Translations under genes and position numbers: made by a program
Notes under the pieces: model-generated
Told to the model about the DNA's origin: nothing
The model's database searches: none
What the model saw: the letters and a program-made list of their open reading frames with translations, nothing else
Source of the DNA: Bacillota bacterium
GTDB lineage: Bacteria > Bacillota > Clostridia > Oscillospirales > Ruminococcaceae
Reading direction: 5' to 3'
Length of the DNA stretch: 5,258 nucleotides
NCBI GenBank assembly: GCA_023451415.1
Contig: JAEXZK010000088.1
Span: 1 to 5,258 of the forward strand
Part shown: positions 1 to 5,258 of the stretch, one piece after another
How positions within the stretch are numbered: position 1 is the stretch's first letter
How the letters are laid out: each line of letters starts with the position of its first letter

Positions 1-136
1 GGGCCTGGGTGAGCTTCCATGTTCGGTTTGCGCCAGCAAGACAAATACCAGGGGCCAGGTTCCGAACAACGGGGAAAGCAGAGCCGGAGAACATTCTGAC
101 CATGGGAAACCACGCCTGCCCTTGTCAACGGATGAT
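1..136 (-). ncRNA. Possible structured leader or small RNA, transcribed leftward (partial)
   Basis: No protein gene is convincing here. All three leftward frames are open, but no frame has a ribosome binding site before a start codon (the ATG at 103 is preceded by GGTTTCCC). A good leftward promoter sits just upstream and predicts a transcript starting near 136. The transcript can fold into a long interrupted hairpin: GCTTTCC (79-73) with GGAAGC (18-13), one base bulged, then GTTCGG (67-62) with CCGAAC (26-21), enclosing about 35 nt. The hairpin's midpoint is about 93 nt from the predicted start, so a symmetrical molecule would be near 185 nt. That size and a long hairpin with internal loops would fit a 6S-like RNA, but I do not recognise conserved 6S bases, so this is a guess. 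A long 5' leader of an unseen gene is equally possible. Confidence 0.25.
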
Positions 137-142
137 GCTCTT

Positions 143-171
143 ATTATAACAGGATCGGTACAGTATGACAA
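143..171 (-). promoter_or_regulatory. Leftward sigma-A-type promoter
   Basis: On the minus strand a TTGTCA -35 box (171-166, five of six consensus bases) is followed after exactly 17 nt by a perfect TATAAT -10 box (148-143). The predicted start is near 136. It points away from the lipoprotein gene, toward whatever lies left of the window. Its -35 lies inside the inverted repeat at 164-181, so a protein bound there would be expected to block it. Confidence 0.6.
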
Positions 172-181
172 TGGTGTCATA
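164..181. promoter_or_regulatory. Inverted repeat TATGACA-N4-TGTCATA, likely operator
   Basis: Two perfect 7-bp half-sites, TATGACA (164-170) and TGTCATA (175-181), flank the spacer ATGG. The 18-bp size suits a dimeric helix-turn-helix repressor. It overlaps the -35 of the leftward promoter and lies about 60 bp upstream of the rightward -10. Further copies of the TGACA/TGTCA core lie nearby at 123-127 and 188-192. The regulator cannot be named; no regulator gene is visible in the window. Confidence 0.5.
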
Positions 182-239
182 TCCGGCTGACAAATATTTT
201 TATTCCCGTAAAAAATCAGCCCTGTATTTTGCAAAGAGT

Positions 240-245
240 TATAAT
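240..245 (+). promoter_or_regulatory. Rightward -10 box upstream of the lipoprotein gene
   Basis: A perfect TATAAT lies 44 bp before the chosen start of the DUF885 gene. No good -35 is found 16-18 nt upstream (the bases there read TCAGCCCT), and there is no TGn extension, so the promoter may need an activator or the match may be chance in AT-rich DNA. If used, transcription would begin near 252, which would exclude the in-frame ATG at 248 as a start. Confidence 0.4.
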
Positions 246-273
246 ATATGATACCATGGAGACACTTGGCAAC

Positions 274-279
274 AAAGGA
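274..279 (+). promoter_or_regulatory. Ribosome binding site AAAGGA deciding the lipoprotein start
   Basis: AAAGGA lies 10 nt before TTG at 290 and 16 nt before ATG at 296. The extended string AAAGGACGGTG resembles AAAGGAGGTG with one changed base, which would give about 11 nt to the ATG. The site supports a start at 290 or 296 and argues against ATG 248, which has no such site. Confidence 0.5.
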
Positions 280-289
280 CGGTGTTTAT

Positions 290-2125
290 TTGAAAATGAA
301 AAAAAGAGCCCTTGCTCTGATCTTTGCCATGCTGATGATGTTTTGCGCCGCTTGCGGCGGAAGCGGAAGCTCCTCCTCGGGGGTGGCTTCCCAGCCGGAG
401 GAGACCGAGTCCCAACGTTTTGCGGCCTTTACCCACGAGATATTCACGCGGGAGGTGGCGGGAGACGGCATTTCACTGCATTTTTATGTCTCTGACCCGG
501 CTGCCTACGGCATCGAGCCCGACCCGGAGCTGGGCCTGGGCGATCACACGATGGATGGAATCCTGGAGTATGAGCGGCAGGTCCGGGACGACCTGAGCCG
601 GCTGACCGCCTTTGACTACAGCCAGCTGACCCCGGAGCAGCAGCTGACCTGCGATATCTATAAAAATCAGCTGGAGACGGAGATCGAATCGGAGGGGATG
701 GGCCTGTTTGTTTCCTACGCCACCCTCAACGACGGCATCCTCACCAGTTATCCCCAGCTCCTGGCCGATTACCGCATCGAGGACGCCGGGGACGTGGACG
801 GTTACCTGAGCCTTCTGGCTGACCTTCCCCGGGTCTTTGAAGAAACCCTGAACCAGGAGAAGGCCCGCAGCGAGGCCGGGCTTTTTATGAGCGAGATCGT
901 CCTGGACCAGGTCCTGGACGCAGGCGGCAGCATCCTGGAAAATCCCGAGAAGAGCTTTATGCTGACATCCTTTGAGGAACGTTTGGCCGCCCTGACGGAT
1001 CTGGATGCGGGAAAGCGGGAGGAGTACCTCCGGAAGAACCGGGAAATTTGGATGGAGCAGGTGGTCCCCGCCGGGCAGGTCCTTCTGGACGGGCTTGAGG
1101 CCCTGAGGGGCGCTTGCAGCCAGCCCCAGGGGCTCTGGCAGTATGAGAACGGCCGGGAATATTATGCGTATCTCATCAAGGCCACGTCCGGCGTGGACAG
1201 CACCATGGAGGAGATCATCGCCCTGCTGGAGGACAGCATGGAACAGAACATCAACGACATGATGCTCATCCTTTACTCCAATCCCCAGGTGTTTGAGGAG
1301 GTGTCCGCCTTTGGCGTGCGGCCCTTCCCCTACGAGACCCCGGATGAGATCATGGAGCTCCTCAAGGAGAAATCCTCCCCCGAGTTCCCCCCTCTGGGCG
1401 AGGTGAACTACCAGATCAAGGAGGTCCCCGAGAGCCTTCAGGCCAGCACGGCCCCCGCTTACTATCTGACCCCTCCCATAGACAAGCCCCAGGATAACTT
1501 TATCTACATCAACGGCTATGAGGATTACAAAAACCAGACCGAAGGGGAACGCCTGGTGGAAACCCTGGCCCACGAGGGGTATCCGGGGCACCTTTTCCAG
1601 CGCAATTACTTTAACCAGCAGGACCCCGACCCCATACGGCACATCATCGGCTGCCTGGGCTACACCGAGGGCTGGGCCAACTATGTGGACGCCAGCTGCT
1701 ACCGCTGGATGGGGTACAGCGACGACGCCAGCAAGGTCATGCAGTGTGACGATATCCTGGCTTCCATCGTCACCGCCCGGATCGACATCGGCATCCATTA
1801 TGAGGAGTGGGATGTGGACGATGTAGCCGGCTACCTGAACGAGTGGGGCTTTAATGGCGAAGCGGCGCAGCCTGTGTTTGAAAGTATACTGGCAGACCCA
1901 GCCAACAGCATCCCCTATGTCCTGGGCGAGCTGGAATTCGGCCGTCTGCGGGCGGATGCGGAGAAACGGATGGGCGACGGCTTTGATGTGGTGGGCTTCC
2001 ACAAGGCCATCCTGGACTGCGGCCCCGCCCCCTTTTCCATCGTCTCCCAGAAGATTGAGGAGACCATCGCCTCAGTGTTCCGGGCGCCCGAGGAGGATCC
2101 AAGCTCCGCCGCAGCCGCGGCGTGA
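290..2125 (+). CDS. DUF885-family putative zinc metallopeptidase, lipoprotein
   Basis: This encodes a 611-residue exported lipoprotein. The start is taken at TTG 290, 10 nt after AAAGGA; ATG 296 (609 residues) is nearly as good. The signal peptide has a KK-R n-region, a hydrophobic stretch ALALIFAMLMMF and a lipobox-like CAAC, so the Cys about 20 residues after the ATG-encoded Met should be lipidated and the protein held on the outer face of the membrane. A Ser/Gly-rich linker follows, then one DUF885 domain filling the rest, close to the family's usual 550-600 residues. The motif HEGYPGH (His codon 1571-1573, about residue 428) and EGWA 32 residues on (Glu codon 1667-1669) match the family's presumed metal site. 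A peptidase role follows from the resemblance to HExxH gluzincins and is unproven for most members. The C terminus ends in five alanines. It stands alone as a single-gene unit and closes at the terminator 26 bp downstream. Confidence 0.88.
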   Translation: MKMKKRALALIFAMLMMFCAACGGSGSSSSGVASQPEETESQRFAAFTHEIFTREVAGDGISLHFYVSDPAAYGIEPDPELGLGDHTMDGILEYERQVRDDLSRLTAFDYSQLTPEQQLTCDIYKNQLETEIESEGMGLFVSYATLNDGILTSYPQLLADYRIEDAGDVDGYLSLLADLPRVFEETLNQEKARSEAGLFMSEIVLDQVLDAGGSILENPEKSFMLTSFEERLAALTDLDAGKREEYLRKNREIWMEQVVPAGQVLLDGLEALRGACSQPQGLWQYENGREYYAYLIKATSGVDSTMEEIIALLEDSMEQNINDMMLILYSNPQVFEEVSAFGVRPFPYETPDEIMELLKEKSSPEFPPLGEVNYQIKEVPESLQASTAPAYYLTPPIDKPQDNFIYINGYEDYKNQTEGERLVETLAHEGYPGHLFQRNYFNQQDPDPIRHIIGCLGYTEGWANYVDASCYRWMGYSDDASKVMQCDDILASIVTARIDIGIHYEEWDVDDVAGYLNEWGFNGEAAQPVFESILADPANSIPYVLGELEFGRLRADAEKRMGDGFDVVGFHKAILDCGPAPFSIVSQKIEETIASVFRAPEEDPSSAAAAA

Positions 2126-2151
2126 CCGGAAAAAACAAGCCGCAGCCAATG

Positions 2152-2187
2152 AAAAACGCCCTTCCGAACAGACGGAAGGGCGTTTTT
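2152..2187. terminator. Bidirectional intrinsic terminator
   Basis: A perfect 15-bp stem (2152-2166 with 2173-2187) encloses the six-base loop AACAGA. The core is CGCCCTTCCG and its complement, flanked by A5 on the left and T5 on the right, so each strand gives a GC-rich hairpin ending in U5. It lies 26 bp after the stop of the lipoprotein gene and 8 bp after the stop of the convergent minus-strand gene, and so serves both. Confidence 0.93.
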
Positions 2188-2195
2188 GCCGCAGA

Positions 2196-2858
2196 TCAGA
2201 CATGGAGCCTGCGGAGAATTTCATGACGGAGGGCCGGCCCCTCAAAGAGAAGGAGGGCTGTCAAAGAAACCACGCTTACCGCAACGCAGATGGCGGAAGG
2301 CAGCACCGTCCGGAGAGACCCCAGGAGGATGAGGGTGAGGGGGATAATCCCCAGAATGCTGTCCAGGACCAAGTAGATGATATAATCCTCGATGCGCAGG
2401 CGCATGATCCGCGCTATGACAGCCATGGCAACCATGGCGCAGGAGCAGATGACGGGCAGGACATAATCAATGGACCATCCCCGGAAGCCGGTGGCAAAAT
2501 CCCAGGCCAGGGCCAGTGCGGAGACAAGGCTGACCTGCCAGAGGATGGTCTTGGGGATGTTGCCCAGCTTGCGGATGACGATGGCAAAGTTGAGCCAGAA
2601 GCTGGCCACTCCGGCCACCACGAAGAAGGACCACCACCCCCGGTGGGGGAAGCTGAGGTTGACGGAAACACACCCCGCCGCCACAGCCACCGTCCCCAGG
2701 GCGATAAAACGGATGAGGGTGCGGTGGGGATGAGCGGGGACGGGGATAACGGGGAACTGCTCCTCCCCGCCTGGGGAACCGCTCAGATCCCCCTGGCAAA
2801 GGGGACAGCGCTCCGGGGCCCCGGAAAGGGTGACCCCGCATTTTTTACAGGTGAGCAT
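2196..2858 (-). CDS. Zinc-ribbon membrane protein with six helices, resembling DUF6320
   Basis: This encodes 220 residues. The ATG at 2858 follows AGGAGG (2871-2866) at 7 nt spacing, so the start is firm. The N terminus is a zinc ribbon, with Cys4 and Cys7 then Cys18 and Cys21 (CxxC-x10-CxxC), expected to bind one zinc ion. A Gly/Pro-rich linker of about 25 residues follows, then six hydrophobic segments at roughly 48-69, 75-95, 104-124, 132-151, 159-180 and 184-205, with short charged loops. Layout and length fit DUF6320 as I remember it; such genes are often found beside alcohol-acetyltransferase-like genes, as here, but no function is established. No active-site residues are visible, so a structural, sensing or scaffolding role is as likely as transport. 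It is the last gene of the leftward run and ends at the shared terminator. Confidence 0.82.
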   Translation of the reverse strand: MLTCKKCGVTLSGAPERCPLCQGDLSGSPGGEEQFPVIPVPAHPHRTLIRFIALGTVAVAAGCVSVNLSFPHRGWWSFFVVAGVASFWLNFAIVIRKLGNIPKTILWQVSLVSALALAWDFATGFRGWSIDYVLPVICSCAMVAMAVIARIMRLRIEDYIIYLVLDSILGIIPLTLILLGSLRTVLPSAICVAVSVVSLTALLLFEGPALRHEILRRLHV

Positions 2859-3052
2859 GAGGGAGCCTCCTTTTTAAAATCACAGGCTGCGGGCATTGGA
2901 GCCTGTTTGAAAAAAACCAAATACCGTCTTTTTCCGCAAGCGGCGGCCTACGCGCTGAAAAACCCAGGAACCCGGAAGAATTCCCGGGGCTTTGCCCTGC
3001 ATGCATCCGCTGCCCGCAAAAATCCGGCAATTCCTTTCTTTTCAAACAAATC
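2859..3052 (-). other. 194-nt gap with hairpins, possible leader of the zinc-ribbon gene
   Basis: No gene is seen. On the leftward strand three hairpins can form. ACAGGCT/AGCCTGT (2906-2900 with 2888-2882, 7 bp, 11-nt loop) is followed by GATTTT and then directly by the AAAAAGGAGG binding site of the next gene. CCCGGGA/TTCCGGG (2988-2971, 7 bp with one GU pair and a tetraloop) precedes a GGGTTTTT run. GGGC-AAA-GCCC (2997-2987) is short. None is a strong terminator. They could allow partial read-through, process the message, or belong to a leader. No convincing promoter is seen, so the last gene may still be read from upstream. Confidence 0.35.
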
Positions 3053-3304
3053 TCAGCCCTGGAGGCCCTTGGACTGTCTGTCCATATTTTCGATGACCAC
3101 ATCGTGGATTTCCCCCAGGGAAGCGCAGTATTCCAGCACCTTCCAGGGGATATTGGTGTGGAAGTGGATCTTGATCAGTTCCTCATCCCCCACCGCCAGC
3201 AGGCAGTCTCCGGGAATATTCTGGATAATATAATCGTTGATATCGTCTTCCGAGAGGTTTTCCCCCTCGATGAGCAGCTGGGTATCAAACTTGTATTCAA
3301 GCAT
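3053..3304 (-). CDS. Stand-alone FakA middle-domain-like small protein
   Basis: This encodes 83 residues. The start ATG at 3304 has AAAGGAG (3319-3313) 8 nt upstream; a longer open frame upstream lacks this support. The sequence matches the middle domain of the DAK2-type fatty-acid kinase FakA/YloV. It has an LIEGENLSEDDI segment (11-22), then PGDCLLAVGD (31-40), then IKIHFHTN (44-51) where FakA has KVHVHTN, a VLEYC..LGEI stretch, and the ending IENMDRQ (71-77). The N-terminal ATP-binding DhaL domain and the C-terminal acyl-carrier-binding domain are both absent, so it cannot be a kinase by itself. Similar small proteins are sometimes annotated 'kinase to dihydroxyacetone kinase', which is misleading. 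The His pair (47, 49) is kept, but FDTQ replaces the YCTE expected near the start, losing the Cys. It may be a regulator, metal-binding adaptor or partner of another DhaL protein. The 28-nt gap after the acyltransferase gene implies one operon. Confidence 0.8.
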   Translation of the reverse strand: MLEYKFDTQLLIEGENLSEDDINDYIIQNIPGDCLLAVGDEELIKIHFHTNIPWKVLEYCASLGEIHDVVIENMDRQSKGLQG

Positions 3305-3332
3305 GACAAATTCTCCTTTGGATGATATGGGC

Positions 3333-4607
3333 CTACTGGACGGCCTGCTCCAGGTTTGAGGTGATCTCCACCTCCACGCCCAGGGCGGTGAGGGCGCGGA
3401 AAAAGCGCCGCTGCACGTCGGTACTGACAAAATGGGAAGTAAAGCTGATGACAAAATCGCCTTGGAAAGAACACATGCAGGCCTGGAGCCTCCGGGTGCT
3501 GGCACAGATGGTGAAATACCGGATGTAGGGGGCCAGTTCCGGGGGCATGGTGATCCGCCCCACGTTGGAAAAGGCCGCTGTGATCTCCCGCTCGTTCAGC
3601 CGGTTGGCAATCCGGAGGATGGGATCCTTGCAGGGGAGGGGGATCAGCTTCATGGCCAGGGTATGCTCCAGGGCGGACAGGCGGTTCATCCGCTCCCCCA
3701 GCTGGTCGGCAGTGAGGCTGCGGGCAAAGACCTCCCGTATGTGGGCGATGATAGCCTCCAGGGAATCCTCCTGCTGGGAGAAGTCATATCCCACATTGAC
3801 CACGCCGAAGAAGTTGCGGGCGGAGTCGGAAGGAAAGTAGTTGCGCAGGTTCACCGGCACGGTGAGGACCACCGGCCGCCCTTGGTCCCGCAGAGGCATC
3901 CCCTGGTGGATGGCCTGGATAAGGACGGCCATGAGGAACTCGGTGAGGGTGGCGTGATACCGGTGGGCCAGATCCAGCAGGGCCCGCACCGGCATCCGGC
4001 CCTCAATAAGGCCCAGACGGTCGTCGGGGAGCCGGTCCCCCCACAGGTGGTAGGCCTTGGGGGCGTCGGACTTTTGGGCGTGCTTGCCCCGGTGGAAGTA
4101 TTTGGAGAAGCTGTCGTCCGACTTCTGGGACTGGGAAGCGTCGTAATCCAGAGCGGGGGGAGAATCCCCAAACTCCTCCCCGTGGGCCTCCAGCAGATAG
4201 TAATGGACCAGCGTGCGCAGAAAGTGGAGCGCGCCGGTGCCGTCGGAGAGGGCGTGGTAGACCTCCAGGCTGATCCGCTCCCCGTGGTAAAAAACCCGGA
4301 AGAGCAGCCCTTTGCGGTTGGCGTTGTAGAGCGGGGCGCAGAGCGGCAGAGCCTCCGGCCCCACCAGGGCCGGATGGAGGCTGTCCTCAAAATAATACCA
4401 AAAAAGGCCCTTCTTGAGGATACAGCGGTAGAAGGGAAATTGGGCCATGGTTTTGTCCAAAGCCCTCTGGAGCGCCTCCGGCTCCACTTGCTCCCGGAGC
4501 CGGCAGGCAAAGCGGAACACCTTGGTGTCCACCCGGTTGCTGGTGGAGGGGAATATCTTGGCGGCGTTGTCCAGTTTGCTCCAGCGGGGGGGCCTGGCGC
4601 TGGCCAT
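3333..4607 (-). CDS. Condensation/alcohol-acetyltransferase-like acyltransferase
   Basis: This encodes 424 residues, starting at ATG 4607, which has AAGGAG 8 nt upstream. A GTG at 4616 in frame overlaps that site and has none of its own. The fold class is the CoA-dependent acyltransferase superfamily that includes chloramphenicol acetyltransferase, NRPS condensation domains and alcohol O-acetyltransferases. The active-site motif HALSDG (HxxxDG) is intact, with His118 as the expected general base and Asp122 structural. The N-terminal KLDNAAKIFP is typical of a Firmicutes subgroup annotated 'alcohol acetyltransferase'. The C-terminal half contains SNVGRI and a VISFTSHF strand, as in the second lobe of these enzymes. 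Full length suggests a single two-lobed enzyme without carrier-protein domains, so free-standing acyl transfer to a hydroxyl or amine is more likely than peptide synthesis. No signal peptide is seen, so it is cytoplasmic. Donor and acceptor are unknown. The hydrolase gene directly upstream could cleave or edit the same ester. Confidence 0.87.
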   Translation of the reverse strand: MASARPPRWSKLDNAAKIFPSTSNRVDTKVFRFACRLREQVEPEALQRALDKTMAQFPFYRCILKKGLFWYYFEDSLHPALVGPEALPLCAPLYNANRKGLLFRVFYHGERISLEVYHALSDGTGALHFLRTLVHYYLLEAHGEEFGDSPPALDYDASQSQKSDDSFSKYFHRGKHAQKSDAPKAYHLWGDRLPDDRLGLIEGRMPVRALLDLAHRYHATLTEFLMAVLIQAIHQGMPLRDQGRPVVLTVPVNLRNYFPSDSARNFFGVVNVGYDFSQQEDSLEAIIAHIREVFARSLTADQLGERMNRLSALEHTLAMKLIPLPCKDPILRIANRLNEREITAAFSNVGRITMPPELAPYIRYFTICASTRRLQACMCSFQGDFVISFTSHFVSTDVQRRFFRALTALGVEVEITSNLEQAVQ

Positions 4608-4612
4608 GGCGG

Positions 4613-5258
4613 TCACTCCTTCAGAAAACGGTTGATAATCTCATAGGTGCGCTTCACCTGTACAAAGCGCGCCGGGAGGGAAAAATATCCGTGCAGGGCG
4701 TCGGGCATACGGTGCATTTCCACCCGGTTGCCGGCTTCGGCCAGCCGCAGGCCGTACTCCTCCCCCTCGTCCCGGAGGGGACAGTACTGTGCGGTGATGA
4801 GGAGGGTGTCGGGCTGGTTGGTGTAATCGGACGCCATAAGGGGGGCGAAGTAGGGGCTCTCCCGGTCCTCCGGGGAGGACTGGTAAAGATCCATGTAGTC
4901 GCAGATCCGTTTGGAGGTAAGCAGGTAATCGGTGCCGTTCTCCCGGACGGAAGGGAACGGGGAGGTCTCGTTGTGCCAGGGGGCGACGGCGGGATAAATG
5001 AGGATCTGCCGGGCAGGGAGAAATTCCCCCCGGTCCCGCGCAAGGAGAGAAACAGCGGCCGCCAGGTTGCCTCCGGCGCTGTCCCCGATGAGGGTGATCT
5101 CCTGGAGCTTTGTGTCCAGGAGAGAATGATCCAGAAAAATCTCCCGGGTCACGGCGTAGCAATCCTCCAGCCCTGCGGGGAAAGGATGCTCCGGCGCCAG
5201 GCGGTAGTCAACCGACACCACCACATGGTTGGTGAGACGGGCCATATCGGTGCAGACG
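4613..5258 (-). CDS. HSL-type alpha/beta hydrolase (esterase-like), 5' end outside window
   Basis: The visible C-terminal 214 residues belong to the hormone-sensitive-lipase (HSL, type IV) esterase group, whose members are usually 300-320 residues. About 100 residues with the HGG oxyanion motif lie off the window. The signature DYRLAPEHPFPAGLEDCY and the nucleophile elbow GDSAGGN (Ser codon 5080-5078) are clear, and the catalytic His is in ALHGYF (codon 4693-4691). The acid position is odd: the family's DPLRDEG reads CPLRDEG here (Cys codon TGT, 4783-4781). The spacing from this residue to the His is 30, the same as Asp252 to His282 in Alicyclobacillus Est2, so the alignment is firm. Activity may be altered or rescued by the following Asp. 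Its last two sense codons and stop carry the ribosome binding site of the next gene, so the two are coupled. Expected role: cytoplasmic hydrolysis of a short-chain or small-molecule ester. Confidence 0.9.
   Translation of the reverse strand, partial: VCTDMARLTNHVVVSVDYRLAPEHPFPAGLEDCYAVTREIFLDHSLLDTKLQEITLIGDSAGGNLAAAVSLLARDRGEFLPARQILIYPAVAPWHNETSPFPSVRENGTDYLLTSKRICDYMDLYQSSPEDRESPYFAPLMASDYTNQPDTLLITAQYCPLRDEGEEYGLRLAEAGNRVEMHRMPDALHGYFSLPARFVQVKRTYEIINRFLKE
4616..4621 (-). promoter_or_regulatory. Ribosome binding site of the acyltransferase inside the hydrolase gene
   Basis: AAGGAG on the minus strand is formed by the last Lys and Glu codons of the hydrolase (AAG GAG TGA), 8 nt before ATG 4607. 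It places the true start at 4607 rather than GTG 4616, and it makes translation of the two genes coupled, since ribosomes ending the hydrolase clear and reload at the site. Confidence 0.8.

Noticed and set aside
1..103. Leftward protein gene starting at ATG 103
   Set aside because: All three frames are open in this GC-rich stretch, none has a ribosome binding site, and the 34 visible residues resemble no family. It cannot be fully excluded because the sequence is cut at 1.
248..289. ATG at 248 as start of the lipoprotein gene
   Set aside because: It lies right after the TATAAT box, has no ribosome binding site, and would put 14-16 polar residues before a normal KK-R signal-peptide start.
473..2002. 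Long open frame (509 codons) on the minus strand opposite the lipoprotein gene
   Set aside because: It is the antisense of a clear DUF885 domain in GC-rich DNA; its product is rich in G, V, L and H with no recognisable domain and no ribosome binding site.
2971..2988. Near-palindrome CCCGGAAGAATTCCCGGG as a transcription terminator
   Set aside because: The stem is short and imperfect, and the nearest T run on the leftward strand is 8 nt away; kept only as part of the gap's possible leader structure.
1854..3233. Plus-strand open frame of 459 codons
   Set aside because: It runs out of frame through the lipoprotein 3' end, straight through the terminator hairpin, and antisense to two supported genes.
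3053..3505. Longer 150-codon version of the FakA-like gene
   Set aside because: The extra 67 codons overlap the acyltransferase in another frame and resemble no protein; the internal ATG at 3304 has an excellent AAAGGAG site, so the short form is taken.
3432..4646. Long open frame (404 codons) on the plus strand opposite the acyltransferase gene
   Set aside because: It mirrors the well-supported acyltransferase; the product is a low-complexity G/V/Q/H mix without domains.
1..5258. CRISPR array, tRNA/rRNA genes, insertion sequences or phage genes
   Set aside because: No regularly spaced direct repeats, tRNA-like cloverleaf, rRNA core sequence, transposase or phage motif was seen on either strand.

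Overview
The window looks like chromosomal DNA of a GC-rich, low-lipid-box-stringency Firmicute, most likely a gut Clostridia of the Oscillospiraceae type. This is an inference from strong AAAGGAG-type ribosome binding sites, GC-rich codon choice beside AT-rich promoter DNA, a Gram-positive-style lipoprotein signal, and the gene families present. The species cannot be named from the sequence.

Left part (1-289): no convincing protein gene. It holds a good leftward promoter (TTGTCA-17-TATAAT, 143-171), a perfect inverted repeat TATGACA-N4-TGTCATA (164-181) overlapping that promoter's -35, and a rightward TATAAT (240-245). The DNA downstream of the leftward promoter (136 down to 1) can form a long interrupted hairpin and may be an untranslated leader or the first part of a small RNA whose 3' end lies outside the window.

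Centre-left (290-2125, plus): one long gene for a secreted DUF885-type putative zinc metallopeptidase lipoprotein (HEGYPGH ... EGWA). It ends at a perfect 15-bp bidirectional terminator (2152-2187), shared with the convergent gene on the other side.

Right part (5258 down to 2196, minus): four genes all pointing left. In transcription order they are an HSL-type alpha/beta hydrolase cut by the window edge, a condensation/alcohol-acetyltransferase-like acyltransferase (HALSDG), an 83-residue protein that is essentially only the middle domain of the fatty-acid kinase FakA, and a zinc-ribbon plus six-helix membrane protein resembling DUF6320. The first two are translationally coupled, the third follows after 28 nt, and the fourth after a 194-nt gap containing hairpins. 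Together they suggest an acyl-ester or lipid-related module at the membrane: an acyl-transfer enzyme, an esterase-like partner, a domain borrowed from fatty-acid activation and a membrane protein. No substrate is visible, so that is a hypothesis. Two departures stand out: the hydrolase has Cys where the catalytic Asp of the HSL family should be, and the FakA-like domain stands alone and lacks the Cys expected in its metal site.
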